Part shown: in pieces, positions 1 through 18,100 of the stretch
Layout of the letters: each line of letters opens with the position of its first letter
Numbering within the stretch: the first letter of the stretch is position 1
Assembly (NCBI RefSeq): GCF_040802235.1
Contig: NC_133157.1
Location: forward strand, 35,678,501 to 35,742,500
Direction: 5' to 3'
From: Manis javanica
Lineage: Eukaryota > Chordata > Mammalia > Pholidota > Manidae
DNA length: 64,000 bases
Notes under the pieces: generated by a model
What the model saw: the letters and a program-made list of their open reading frames with translations, nothing else
What the model was told of the DNA's origin: nothing
Databases searched by the model: none
Translations under genes and position numbers: made by a program

Positions 1-130
1 ATGGAACTGGGCTTGACCAGGAGGGCTGGAGACAGGGAGCAGCTCTCCCTGACTCTGCGCTGGCCTTCCTGCCAAGATTTTGGTTATTACTTTTTTATGT
101 GAACTTTAATCATGTAATAAATTTGCCACT
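1..130 (+). other. STOML2: Probable STOML2 3' UTR end with poly(A) signal
   Basis: The window opens with non-coding sequence that resembles my recollection of the last part of the STOML2 3' UTR, ending in an AATAAA hexamer at 116-121. In human, STOML2 lies just upstream of PIGO on the same strand, and the spacing of about 2.7 kb to the PIGO first exon fits. No STOML2 coding sequence is inside the window, so the call rests on synteny and resemblance. Confidence 0.5.
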
Positions 131-1184
131 GGCAAACCAGAAATTGTCCTGTTTGATTGGGAAGTGAAAGTCACCAGTGTTTTCCTTGGATGTCCACTCA
201 TGCCCTCCAGTCCTGTCAGGTCTTGGGAACTGATTGTTCCTTGAGCAAGAATGACTCTCATGTGAAGGTAAATCATCCTTTCTGTCTTCAAAAGCCGTGG
301 GAAAGGATGGAAGGACTAAAGCCACATGTCTGCTGAACTGCCAGCAGGGGAATGTAGTCCCCTCTTGCTAAGTATGGGGCTGTGAATTTGAGCAGGTGTT
401 TGGGAGGGATTTTTTAATGAGAAAGAGGACTGCCCTGGCAAGGTAGTACTGCTGAATGCTTAAAGGATCTTCAGGGACTGAGGACACTCATTCATTCATT
501 CAAAACCATTTGCTGTTGGTCTACTATGTGGCAAGCTCAGTGCCATGATGACTGAGCAACTATTCAAAACAACTGAAGATTTAGTGGTCACTCCTTTGGC
601 AAAGTACCAGGTCAGGGAGGGGAAACAGACAAATAGATACAAAATGGGAAGTACTGTGATGGGAGAAAGTTCTGGCTTAGGGATCCTGGGGGGATGAGTA
701 TGTCAGCTTGTGGGCAGCAGGGTTGCCAACTCTGCCACTGAGCAGGAAGAACTGGAAAATCTTAACACGTTCACCAGGCTAGGGTTTGGGCCCAGAATAC
801 ACAAAGGCCCATGCTCCGGAGAAGTAGGAACATTTAGACATGTTTGCTGTGGCTGAAGGGTGGGGTGTTGGGATGGAACTATATGGCAAGGTATAAAATC
901 ATAGAGTTTGAATCCTGAAGACTGGACTTGATCCTTAGCTGGGGTGGAGGGGAATCTGTGAAGTGTTTCTCCCCCTTCCATGAAGAATTTTAAGATTAAG
1001 GTAATCACCTTAATGTTTTAGAGAAAGCTGTCTTGCTGCAATGTGGGCAGAATTTGAAGGAGAGATGGAAGGCTGTAAGGACAGTAGGAAGGCTGTCTCA
1101 GTGATCATGGAGAGGGTGATGAGGCCTGAACTGAGGTAAGGGGCATTGGGATGGAGGTAGAGGGATGACATATTTTAGAATTAG
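131..1184. other. Intergenic, mostly unrecognised, with L2-like patch
   Basis: I see no gene here. At about 480-600 there is an ATTCATTCATT start followed by a 'tctactatgtggcaagc'-like stretch, which resembles the 3' end of LINE-2 in antisense. The rest (131-479 and 700-1184) holds only short antisense open frames with no recognisable protein. Confidence 0.4.
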
Positions 1185-1716
1185 AATTTATTCATTTGCC
1201 TATTTGATAACTACTAAACACCAACTATATGTCAAGCACTGAGAATATAATAATGAGAAAACAAAATTTCCTGCTCTCAGCTTATGTTCTGTTTGGAAGG
1301 GACAGACCATTATAAGATGTATTTCAGATGCTAATGAGTTGTGCTATAGAAGAAATTTAAAAAGGGAGACAGAATTGTGGGGAGGAGGCTGTAATATTAG
1401 AAAGAGGCTTCCAAGAAGTCTCACTGGTGTTACATTTGAGCTTAGATACAGAGATGAGGGGAAGACCCATTTGGACATCTGGAAGTAAAGTTGACAGGAG
1501 ACTGCAAATGCAAAGGCCCTGAGGCAGAGCATGCCTGCCTTATATCTGGAAGAGCAATGGAGCTATGGTCAATGGAACAGACTTAAGGAAGCAAAGTGGC
1601 AGCCGGAAGAATCAGAGGGAAATTGAGGAGCTAGGTGTGTAGACTTGTAGGGCCAGGTAGGGCCACTTATAGGAACTTAGGCTTTACTCTGTGATGAGAA
1701 ACCAGTGGAGAAGCTT
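1185..1716 (-). repeat. LINE-2 relic
   Basis: The sequence follows the antisense LINE-2 3' pattern: 'attcatttgcc', then 'ctatatgtcaagcactgag', then an account resembling L2 internal sequence ('gcaaaggccctgaggcag'). It appears interrupted at about 1717 by an old L1 and seems to resume near 2565 ('gagccattgaaagacttgg'). Confidence 0.6.
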
Positions 1717-2570
1717 TTTGTTTTGCTTTTAATAGTAGCTTTACTGAAAATAGTTCCCATACAATTCACCATTTAAAGTGTAAATTCTGTAATTTGTAGT
1801 ATATTCACAGTTATGCAACCATTTTAAATTATGCAACAATTTTAGAACAATTTTATCACCACTCTGCATACCTATCCCACCATTAGCAGTTACTCCCATT
1901 CCCCCAGCCCTAGGCAACCACTAATTTACTGTCTCTGTAGATTTATGTATTCACATAAATGGAAAAATATAACATGCTATTTTGTGATTGGCTTCTTTCA
2001 GTCAGCATGATGTTTTTAAGGCTCATCCATTACAGTAGCATGTAGCAGTATTTCATTCCTTTTTATGGCATAATTATATTCTATAGATATTCTATAGATT
2101 ATACCATGTTTTGTTTATCCATTCATCAGTAAGGCCATTTCCATTGTTTCCACCTTTTGGCTCTTATAGGTAATGCTACTATGAAACTTTATGTGCAAGT
2201 CCTTATGTGGACATGTTTTGGTCTTGGGTATACATCTAGGATTGGAATTGCTGAATCATGTGGTAACTATATGTTTAACCTTTTAGAGAAGTACCAGACT
2301 GTTTTCCAAAGATGATGCACCATTTTACAATCCCAACAGTAGCATATGAGGGGTCAAATTTCTCCACATCCACACCAATACTTGTCTTTTCTATTACAGC
2401 CATCCTAGTGGGTTTGAAGTGGCACTGCCAGCATTTCCCTGCTGACTAATGATGCTGAGCATCTTTTCGTGTTTGTTGGTCATTTATATATCTTAGAAAT
2501 GTTTATTTGGATTCTTTGCCCATTTTTAAATTGAATTGTTTAAATTTTATTATTGAGTTGTAAGAGCCAT
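1717..2570 (-). repeat. Old LINE-1 (L1M-type) 3' fragment, antisense
   Basis: Diagnostic old-L1 phrases in antisense include 'caattcaccatttaaagtg' (1761-1779 region), 'ggcaaccactaatttactg' (about 1913), 'tggcttctttcagtcagca' (about 1989) and 'tttatccattcatcagtaa' (about 2114). The copy is heavily diverged and contains no open ORF2 frame. It looks inserted into the L2 relic on both sides. Confidence 0.85.
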
Positions 2571-2639
2571 TGAAAGACTTGGAGAAGAGGAATAAAAAAA
2601 AATCTATCAGTTGGAGTCAGCTAAGCAAAAAGGAGAAAA

Positions 2640-2760
2640 TAAATATCATTTATCCCTGTTTTACGGGTGAGTTAATGCCCAATAATGTCAGTGAGTGGCA
2701 GAGGTAAGATTCAAATTAAGTTTGATTCCAGAGGCTTAACTCCTAGTCTTAATCAAGAAT
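2640..2760 (-). repeat. MIR SINE fragment, antisense
   Basis: The order 'atccctgttttacgggtga', 'agtgagtggcagaggtaag' and 'gattcaaattaag' is the antisense MIR core (tttacagatgag / gtggcagagc / ttcgaaccc pattern). It lies just upstream of the PIGO promoter. Confidence 0.6.
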
Positions 2761-2829
2761 GGGACAGTGGTTCCCTGAATTCTAGCTTAGTCCCTTGTCC
2801 CCAATTCTCCTAAATTACTATAATCTTTC

Positions 2830-2991
2830 ACCAAACGCTCCATCCCTGGCCAGCCCCGCGCTCCTTGCCGAACTCCCCCGAAGGCGCCAGCAGATGGCGA
2901 TCGAGCCCCCGCGGGCCGCTCTGTCTGCCGCGCGCACATCTGTGGTGCCAGGTCGCAGGAGACACCGCCGCGCTTCCGCGAGCCGGTCAAG
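2830..2991 (+). promoter_or_regulatory. PIGO: PIGO promoter and first non-coding exon
   Basis: GC- and CpG-rich DNA begins at about 2840 and is followed by a consensus splice donor, AAG|GTAAGC, with the intron starting at 2992. This fits the untranslated first exon of PIGO; the transcription start cannot be fixed from sequence. 'cagatggcgatc' at about 2890 resembles a YY1 site, which is common at the start of housekeeping transcripts. The exon would join to the acceptor at 3713. Confidence 0.6.
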
Positions 2992-3743
2992 GTAAGCTAG
3001 GCTCTCCGAGAGCCGCCTGGACGTTCCCCACTGCCCTCTCCCTTCAGTAAGGGGTTAGCTCCCCAGTTTGTAGCATAGCGTGCCCAGTACCGGGGTCAGA
3101 GTGCCCAGGCGGAGGCCTGGTAGCCACCGGAGAAGGTAGAGCTTGGACGTCTGGGTTCCGGCGAGGCTAACCGGCTCTAGACCCCACGTCTTTGCCTTGC
3201 TGCGCTGGGGAGGTCGCACCTCTTCAGGCAAACCTGGCCGTCCGGAAACGGAATGATTTCTCCCCTTCGTCCCCTCGGTCCCCGTCAGGCGGCGCCGTCT
3301 GCCTGACCTGGGTTTCTCTGCGGCTACGAGTCCTGGCCACCTAAGGGGTGTTGATTGACAAGGAGAGAAGAGGAGAAACTCAGAGAACAGTCTACCACTT
3401 GGAATAAGTGTCGCTCGTGGACTGTTTTTCATTAGGCTCTCCTCGAGTACGTATGCAAATTCTTAACGCTCCACCCGCTAAGTTCTTGATTGAGTAGATC
3501 TGGGGTGGGGTCTGGAAATGAACATTTTAAACAGCCGCTCCGGGTTGATGCCCATAGTCTGTGGACCTCACCTTCAGGAACACTGGTGGAGAGGAGTATT
3601 GCATTGGGTTGGCTCTGGGACTGTTTATATTCAGGAGGGCTTCCAAGAGAAAGTGATTCTAGCTGGGCTTTATATTGAGGGACCAGAATATCCACTATTT
3701 TTTTGCCCCACAGTGATGAATTCCCTCCCTCGCCACCACCAGG

Positions 3744-10156
<6,413 letters not shown>

Positions 10157-10374
10157 TCCAGGCTGCATGTGCTGGCTCCTGGCTATGGGGAGAACTGGAG
10201 GACAGTCCATTCTGGCCTGTATGGGTGCTGTATCATCTGCAAGAGAGGCTTAGCCACATTTCTTACCACCATGCAGCCAAGAGCTACTGGCATCTGGGAC
10301 TTCGTTATTTTATAATCCATAATTATAGTGTAGCCTGATCCTGCTTTGGATGCATGGGGTGGTCTCTAAAGTGG

Positions 10375-10380
10375 AATAAA
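10375..10380 (+). promoter_or_regulatory. PIGO: PIGO poly(A) signal
   Basis: AATAAA lies 219 bases after the PIGO stop codon, in an AT-rich context, giving a short 3' UTR ending at about 10400. Confidence 0.75.
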
Positions 10381-10400
10381 ATAATAATGTAAATATGTGT

Positions 10401-11739
10401 GTCTGAAATGCGGGGGAGCCCCCACTGTCCTATAGGGATTAGGGAGATGATCAGTCTCCCCTCCCACCAGGCACAGATGGGATCAGCCATCTAATGCCGA
10501 CCTGGCTGCACCTGAGAACATGTGGGAAGTGATTGAGTCATCTGAATTCACTTCCCCACCTCTTTCCAAATCACTTCTCTTATCCTACCTTCCATGTTCT
10601 TTGCCATGCAACATACTTTCTTAAATTCTTATGCTTTGGCTGATAGAAGAGATGGCTGAAAAGACAAGCCCAGGCATCATGGAGTACACAGACTTCCACT
10701 ATCTCAAGCCCCAAATAGTGCTGTGTCCCCTCCTCTACTGTGTCCTTTCTCTCCAAACACCCTTTGCCTTTCACTAGGCCTTCCTTGTTTCCCAAACGTA
10801 TGTTGCTTTTTATCAGACCTACTTGCCTATCGTACACAGCATTCTACCTTATCCCATTGATTATTCCTGACTTGAAGCCAAAACTGAATCTACTACTCTT
10901 CATGCATGTCTCCTGTGCCTTCCATACACCTCATTATTCCTGTGTCATGAAATCCTTGGGGAAATGTCCATCAAAGGATGGGGGGAAAGGCTTCGAGGAG
11001 TAGGGTGAGGACTGGGGCCTGAGATGTGAGAGTGCTCAGGATAGGAGGAGATTGAAGAGAATACATATTAAACTGGGACACCACCTACTGTTAATTTGCA
11101 GAAAGAAGAAAAGCTGAGTAGCTGTGATTGTGAAGTAAAGGCATCCACTACTGTGGTAGCTAAAGGAAAAGTTCTGATTATTAGTGGCCAAGTCTCTAGT
11201 GCTACAGAAATCAAATAGAAAGATGATGAAAAGTGTGTACTGTTTCAAGCAACTAGAGGATGGGATATTGGCAGCCCTGGCAGGAATAGGTTTAATAATG
11301 CAAGAAGAGAAGTTAGGCCCCAGCTAGACTGTTAGATTAATTAGGAAGAAATCCTTTCCCCTCCTTCAATCTGGTGGACACAACTTCCAAGCATCTAGGA
11401 AGCAGACAGTGCCTCTGTGAGAAAAAATTAAGACCCCTTCTGTTTTATCCCTAACATCCATGGGAAGGGTTTCAGACCCCAGTCCCTTACCCTGTCCTAG
11501 TTAGATTCCCCTACCTGCCTTTGTTCATTTGTTTGTTTGTTTGTTTGTTTGTTTTTGCAGGGAGTCCCCTTCCCTGGAGCCTAAGGTAATCTGCAGCTCT
11601 GCCAATCACTATGTCCTTTTCTCCTGGTCTATCTACAAGATCCTTTCAGAGAAAGATACATTACACTATTAAAATTTCTTACCTCTGCTTTTTATCTTAC
11701 ATCAAAGAGTCCATTCCACACTAACATTTCTTTTTTCCA
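10401..11739. other. Intergenic between PIGO and FANCG, no gene seen
   Basis: No coding potential is apparent. A (TTTG)n simple repeat of about 28 bases sits at 11528-11555. The rest is unrecognised AT-rich sequence with only short random open frames. Confidence 0.5.
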
Positions 11740-13733
11740 GAGCTTTATTTATCAAGGTACAATTTACTATAAAATTGACCCATTTAAAGTTTACGCTTCA
11801 GTGACTTTTAGTATATTCAGAGTTGTACAACCATCATGACAGTCTTGGAATATTTTAATCAACCCCAAAAGAAAATACTCTTCCTATAACCCTCCAGCCC
11901 TCTCCATCCTAATCCCTACCTGTGGACAACCACTAATCTACTTTCTGACTGTATTTGCCTCATCCAGATGTAATATATAAATGGAATCATATAATATGTG
12001 GCCTTTTCTGTCTGGCTTCTTTCACTCAGACTGATGTTTTCAAAGTTCATGTTGCAGCATGTATCAGTACTTTGGCTCTTTATGGCCATATAATATTCCA
12101 TTGTGTGGATATATCACATTTTGTTTATCCATTCATCCACTCGTGGACATTTGGGTAATTCGCACCTTGTGGTTATTTTGAATAATGCTGCTGTGAACAT
12201 ACATATACAAGTTTTGTTTGGACATATTTTAATTTTTATTGGGTTTATACCTAGTGCTATATTGTGGAATTACTAGGTCATGTGGTAAATCTATGTTTAG
12301 CTTATTGAGGAACTGCCAGTCCTTTTTCCAAAGCTGCTGCACCGTTTTATATTCCCATCAGCAGTGTATGAGGATACCAATTACTATACATCTATGCCAA
12401 TACTTACTACCTATCTTTGAATTTAACCATCCTAGTGGGTATGAAGTGATATCTCATTGTGGTACTGGTTTGATGTCCTTGATGACAAATGATGTTGAGC
12501 ATCTTTTCTTGTGCTTACTGGAGAACTGTCCATTCAGATCCTTATCTGTTTTTAATTGGGTTGTCTTTTTATTATTGAGTTATATGCATTGTTTATATAT
12601 TCTAGATACAAGTCACTTTTCAGATATATGATTTGCAAATATCCATTCTGTGGGTTGTCTTCATTTTGTTGATAGCATCATCTGAAGTACAAAATTTTAA
12701 AAAAACTTAAAGAATATCTGTAGGCATTTTATTAACATACTGTCAATATTTTGCCCCACTTGCCTTAACCTTTGTTCATGTTCTTAAGTGATTGCGCACC
12801 ACACCACACACATCTCCACCTCAAAATCATTTTTCCAAACCTTTTGAGAGACAGTTACATGTTGACGACATGGCCCTTTACCCTTCTGCCTCCTTGAGTA
12901 AGGATATTCTCTTATAAACTCCCCAGTACATTTACCAACTTAAGTTAAATTTACATAGTATGATACTTAAATTTATCATCAGTATTCCAATTTCATCAGC
13001 TGACACAATAAAATGTTCATAGCAGTTTTTACTCATTAATATGGGATTCAGCTTAAGATCACGTATTGTACTTGTCATGTCTTTTTAATTTCCTTCACTC
13101 TGGAACTGTTCAGTCAGGAATTAATTTTTTTCATGTTTTTATTTTCAAATTTTAAAAATTTTTATGAAGTTTAATTCATCCTATTTTTTTTTGTTGTGCT
13201 TTTTGTGTTACATATAAAAAACTATTTTCAAGTGCTACAATGAGTTTTATAAAATTTTCATCACTCCCACAAATTGCCTACACTTGATTTATAATCAATC
13301 CCCAGTCCCACTCAGGCCACTGATCTGTTTTCTGTCTTTGTAAGTTTGTCTTCTCTGGACATTTCATACATATACAATCATGCAACTTGTGGCTTTTTGG
13401 TCTGGCTTCTGTGACTTAAAATAATGTTTTTGAGATTCATTCGTGTTGACATATGTATCACATTTTGCCCATTTTTATTGCTGAGTCATACTCCATTGTG
13501 TGGCTATGATCAACTGATGGACATTTTGATTGTTTCTAGTTTTTTAGTTATTAACGAATATTTTTGTAGTTGCTATGAGCATTTACATTCAAGTCTTGGG
13601 GTAGACATATGTTTTCATTTTTCCTGCATGGATTCCTTAGAGTGGAATTGATGAGTCCTAGGTAAGCTTATGATTTACTTTTTAAGGAACTGCCCAACTT
13701 TTGCAAGGTAATTATACCATTTTATTCCCACCA
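11740..13733 (-). repeat. Old LINE-1 relics, antisense
   Basis: The segment reads through typical antisense old-L1 phrases: 'attgacccatttaaagttt' (about 11775), 'ctggcttctttcactcaga' (about 12012), 'tttatccattcatccactc' (about 12123), 'ggatcacgtattgtact'-type sequence near 13058, and a second start near 13140 with 'ctggcttctgtgactta' (about 13402). At least two diverged L1M-type copies are joined here. No intact ORF remains. Confidence 0.8.
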
Positions 13734-14240
13734 GCAATATATGGGGGTTCAGTCTCTCCACATCATCAACTTTGGCATTTTTTTATTGTAGCCATTCTAT
13801 ATATGTATGTACCTAATGGTATCTCATGGTTTTAATTTGTATTTCCCTAATGGCTAATGGTGTTTATCTTTTTATGTGCTTTTTAGCCATCTGTGTATCT
13901 TTTTTGGTAAAATGTCTATTCATTTTTTTCTGCCTGTCTTAAAATGGTTTTAAAAAGTTTTTATTATTAGGCTTTGAGAATCACCGGCGATATATTAGGG
14001 TTTCAGTCTCTCCACATCATCATCAACTTTGGCATTTTTTATTGTAGCCATTCTATATATGTATGTACCTAGTGGTATCTCATGGTTTTAATTTGTATTC
14101 CCCTAATGGCTAATGATGCTTATCTGTTTATGTGCTTTTTAGCCATCTGTGTATCTTTTTTGGTAAAATATCTATTCATTTTTTTCTGCCTATCTTAAAA
14201 TGGTTTAAAAAAGTTTTTATTATTGGGCTTTGAGAATCAC
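13734..14240. repeat. 253-bp tandem duplication within an L1 relic
   Basis: Copy 1 runs from about 13734 to 13986 and copy 2 from about 13987 to 14240. Both begin with 'gc(a/g)atatat' and 'cagtctctccacatcatc', pass through 'ctatatatgtatgtaccta', and end in 'ggctttgagaatcac'. The copies differ by scattered substitutions and small indels, including an extra 'atc' in copy 2, so the duplication followed the L1 insertion but is not recent. Confidence 0.9.
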
Positions 14241-14439
14241 ATATTGTGGATACAAGTCCATTACGAGGTGTATGATTTGCAAATAATTTCTCTCACTTTG
14301 TGACTTTTAATTTTTCTTGATGGTATCTCTGAGGCATAAGAGTTTTTAATTTTAATGAAGTTCGACTTCCCATTTTGAGTTGGTTTTATGTACGGTAAGA
14401 GTCGCGGTTTGGGAGTTTTTTTTCCTAACTCCCATTTGT

Positions 14440-15184
14440 TGAAAGGTAGGTACCTTTGAGCAGTGCAGGCTGCACAAGCACCGGGCCGCGCTGCCGACCA
14501 GTCGGAGGAGACTGGTGAGAGTGTTGGCGCTCCACGGAAAGCAGAGAAAGGCTGGGCTGATTACCGAGAGCCTGGGCTCGAGTCAGTTCCTTTTGGAGGT
14601 ACTTTAAGCGGGGCTAGACTGTCTGTGGCGGCTTTGCGGAGGACTACGACTCCCAACATGCGTCGCGCGAACCTGCCCTCCGGCGGCGGCGGAGACGAGA
14701 CAGACCTGCCAGTGTGGCTGCAAGGGAAGGGCTGTACCTCGGGTTCTGTAGCAATAGATTTCCCAAGGCTTATCTCTGCGAAGGCCTAGCAGGCGGAGCG
14801 GCGAGCAGAACGACCTCCGCATCCCGACACGGCCCCGCCTCTAGTTGTCCTCAGCCTCCCTCTCTGGTCAGGTAAGCGCTCTTTTTTTCGAGTTTCCCGC
14901 GGCAGCTTACCCTTGGAGACGACCGACCGCGGCCTAGAGTTTTGCGGGCGGGGCCCGCCAGAGGCTAGGGTGGAAGAGGCGATGGTAGAAGCCGGAGAGG
15001 CGGTAAGGAGAGTCCATTCTCCCAGAAAGGGCAGGCCGCCCAGGCTAAGGCCTTGGGGAGTCAAGGGAGCCGCGGGTGGATGCGGAAGTGCACCGACTCC
15101 TCCCCGCTCGGGTGGGGGCTTTGGCGGGGCCAGGCTTACCCTTCAGCAGCTCCCTCCAGGTGTCCGGGCCCAGCCTCGGCCACC
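14440..15184 (+). promoter_or_regulatory. FANCG: FANCG CpG-rich promoter and 5' UTR
   Basis: CpG-rich sequence starts abruptly after the L1 relics and continues to the FANCG start region. It holds a ZNF143-type site at 14643-14661 and a potential splice donor, CAG|GTAAGC, with intron bases from 14872. A polypyrimidine-AG at 15150-15159 could be its acceptor, so part of the leader may be spliced out. The human FANCG leader is, as I recall, roughly 490 nt and unspliced in the main transcript, which would put the start of transcription near 14700. Confidence 0.65.
14643..14661 (+). promoter_or_regulatory. ZNF143/STAF-type site in FANCG promoter
   Basis: The sequence actacgactcccaacatgc fits the ACTACAAYTCCCAGMATGC consensus bound by ZNF143 (with THAP11/HCF1) at many housekeeping promoters. 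It sits in the CpG-rich region upstream of FANCG, about 540 bases from the start-codon region. Confidence 0.75.
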
Positions 15185-18100
15185 ACGTCCCACTGGACCC
15201 CTCTGGACTCTTCAATGTTACATGACAGCTGCCTGGATCTGTGGAGGGAAAAGAATGACCAGCTAGTGCGACAAGCCAAGGTAATAGGATTGCTGGGACC
15301 CAAACCAGCTTTGCAGCCCCAAACAGCCAGAAAGAAGGTTTGCAGTGGGATCGTCCCAGCCAGTAGGGAGAGGCTGAGCTTGACCTTCCCCCAAGAGCTA
15401 GACATGACTGGAGATGACATTTCCAAGATCCCCTTGCCACTGTTGCAAGGGGAGAGGTAAGGACTGATCCTCAGTGACATCCCATCCCACACTTGGCAGG
15501 TGGCTCAGGACTCTGGTCTGTCTCTGAGGAGACAGCAATTGGCTCAAGATGCACTGGAAGGGTTCAGGGTACTTCTCCATAGTCTGCAGGGTAAGCAGGG
15601 TCTTCCCCAGGATGGTCAGTTCCCCTTCTCCACAGCCAGAGACCCATTTTTCTTCATTTCTGGGGTTGAGGTGATTATTCAGGGGGCAGGGGTTCCTGCT
15701 TAAGGAACAGCCAAGACTAGAATGGAATCGTCTTTGTACAGACAAATCTCTCTCCTTCTTACACACACATGTAAACACACACACAGCAGCATTTGAAAAA
15801 GTGCTTTCCAGGATAGTCTAATTTGGAGAACTTTATGCCCTTTCCAAACTGCAACGGGTGGGTTCTTTATTGAGGCCATTTTGGTTGGGGTGGGGTGATC
15901 TCTGGGTTGGGATCTTCTTTGGGGTATCTTATGGAGGAGCCATCTGTGAGCGCAGCATTTGTTGCTCCAGGGCTCCCTGCAGCTGATCCTCTTCTCCACT
16001 TGGAATTGACTGTTATCTGCAACTTCATTACCCTGAGGGTGAGTCTGGCCCAGGGTTTCACTGACGACCAGGCACAGGATATCCAATGGGGCCTAGAGAG
16101 AGGTAAGGGCTAAAGATTGCCTTCCATTCTCCTGCCAGCCTCAGTCTGGATTTAAGTCATTGCAAGGAGGATGAGAGAAGCATCATAATTAGAAAAGATT
16201 ATGCTCTTTTCTGGTCCGTCATGTGCTCCTCAGATCAAGAGCACCTTTGTGACCTTTGGATTCCTGCAGAGATGAGGTCCCACCTCAGCTGTATGTGTGT
16301 GTTCTCTACAGTGCTGGAGACCCAGGAGCAGCTGGGGTCAAGGCTGGAACATGGACTTGGAGGGCTGTGGGACTCTGTCCTCCATTCTTCCTCCCTTCCA
16401 CCAGAGCTACTACCTGCCCTTCACCACCTAGCTGGCCTGCAGGCTGCCCTTTGGCTCAGCACTGATCGTCTTTGGGACTTGACCTTACTGCTACAGACCT
16501 TGAGTGGCAGCCAGGTAATGTGGGACACTTCCCTGGCTCACCTGGATCAAAGGGTCTCTTCCTTCTCTAACCCCTCCCAGCTGCAGTAATATCTTTGTGT
16601 GCTGGACTGGCTGCTGGGTTCGTGGTCAGAAGAAGGCTTCTCTCTGGGACTTTTAGGTGACCTTGTTCTGGTTGGTCCCTCACTGGGGGATTCTCTTGGG
16701 ACCACTTTTTAAACATTAATGATGTTAGATATGGTTAGGACTCTCATAACCTTTCTGAAGTCACTTCCCCACCCTCAGCCTTCTTACCATTACACGTACA
16801 TGATCCTTGCCCTGTGTCTTCATGGGTTTATACTTAGTGAGAGGTGCACTAGAATAGATCATTACTACCCCAGGTTTTTCTTCCTCTCTTTAAATTGCTC
16901 CACAGATATCTATCTCTCAAAATTGAAGGAGTGAAAATCAGGACGTCCTTTAAGTTCAAGGTCCAGCCAGGGTAGACTGAAACAGGAGAAGGAGGGGTTG
17001 TTACAGGCTTGGACCTTCTTATCGTCCTTCTCTCCCCAGAGTGGGGCCTCTGAAGATCTGCTGCTGCTTCTGAAAACTTGGAGCCCTCCAGCTGAGGAGT
17101 CAGATGCCCCGTTGACCCTGCAGGATGCCCGGGAGTTGAGGGATGTCCTTCTGACAGCTTCTGCTTATCGCCAAGGTTAGCTAGCAGTCTGGCTCATCCC
17201 TTCCTCCCCACTGCATGTTTTAAGAGGTCCTTTGGCTCGGCCTTTCCTGTCGTGTCTCATTTAGCTCATCAGAGCCTCCCTGTGCTCTTGTTCCCTATCA
17301 AGTCCCCTGCTCTATGGGCTTCTCTAAGTCACACCCTGATTGCCCTTAGGCCTCCAGGAGCTGATCACAGGGAGCCTGCCCAGGGCACTGAGTTGCTTGC
17401 ATGAAGCAGCCTCAGGTCTGTGCCCACGGCCTGTGTTGGTCCAGGTGTACACAGCCCTGGGGACTTGTCTCCGTAAGATGGTAAAGACAGGGTGGGTTGG
17501 GGAAACCATGGGCATTATGGACGACTTTCTCCTTTGTGAGGTTACCTGATGCTTGTGTCCTCTCACCCTTCTAGGGAAATCCACAGAGAGGTCTGCTGTA
17601 TTTGGTTGAAGCCTTGAAACATGGGTCAACCTGGGGCCCCCCACTTTTGGAGGCCTCCAGGCTATATCGGCAACTGGGGAACACAGCAGCAGAGCTGGAG
17701 AGTCTGGAGCTGCTGGTTGAGGTAAGACACTATGCCAGGTGAAGATACGGGGATGCTGAGATGCTTGCATTGGGAGAACTAGTCAAGGTATAAATAGAAG
17801 GAAGTATGGCTCTCAGAGATTATAGATAACAGTTTCTTCTTGTGCCTTTTAGGCCTTAAGTATCACTCACAGTTCTGAAGCCCCCCAGCTCCTCATTGAG
17901 GTAGAGTTGCTACTCCCGCAACCTGATCCAGCCTCATCCCTTCACTGTGGCACACAGAGCCAGGCCAAATACCTGCTAGCAAGCCGATGTCTACAGACGG
18001 GAAGGTGAGGTTCTGCCATACTGCTCACCTGAGCTAATTTTCCCATTTTTGATGCCTCCCCTGGGATGTACCTCTGTCTCTATTCTTGAAAGTAGTGAGG

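Noticed and set aside
15053-15079. FANCG frame opening at 15053
   Set aside because: The codon there is TTG, not ATG; the first in-frame ATG is at 15080.
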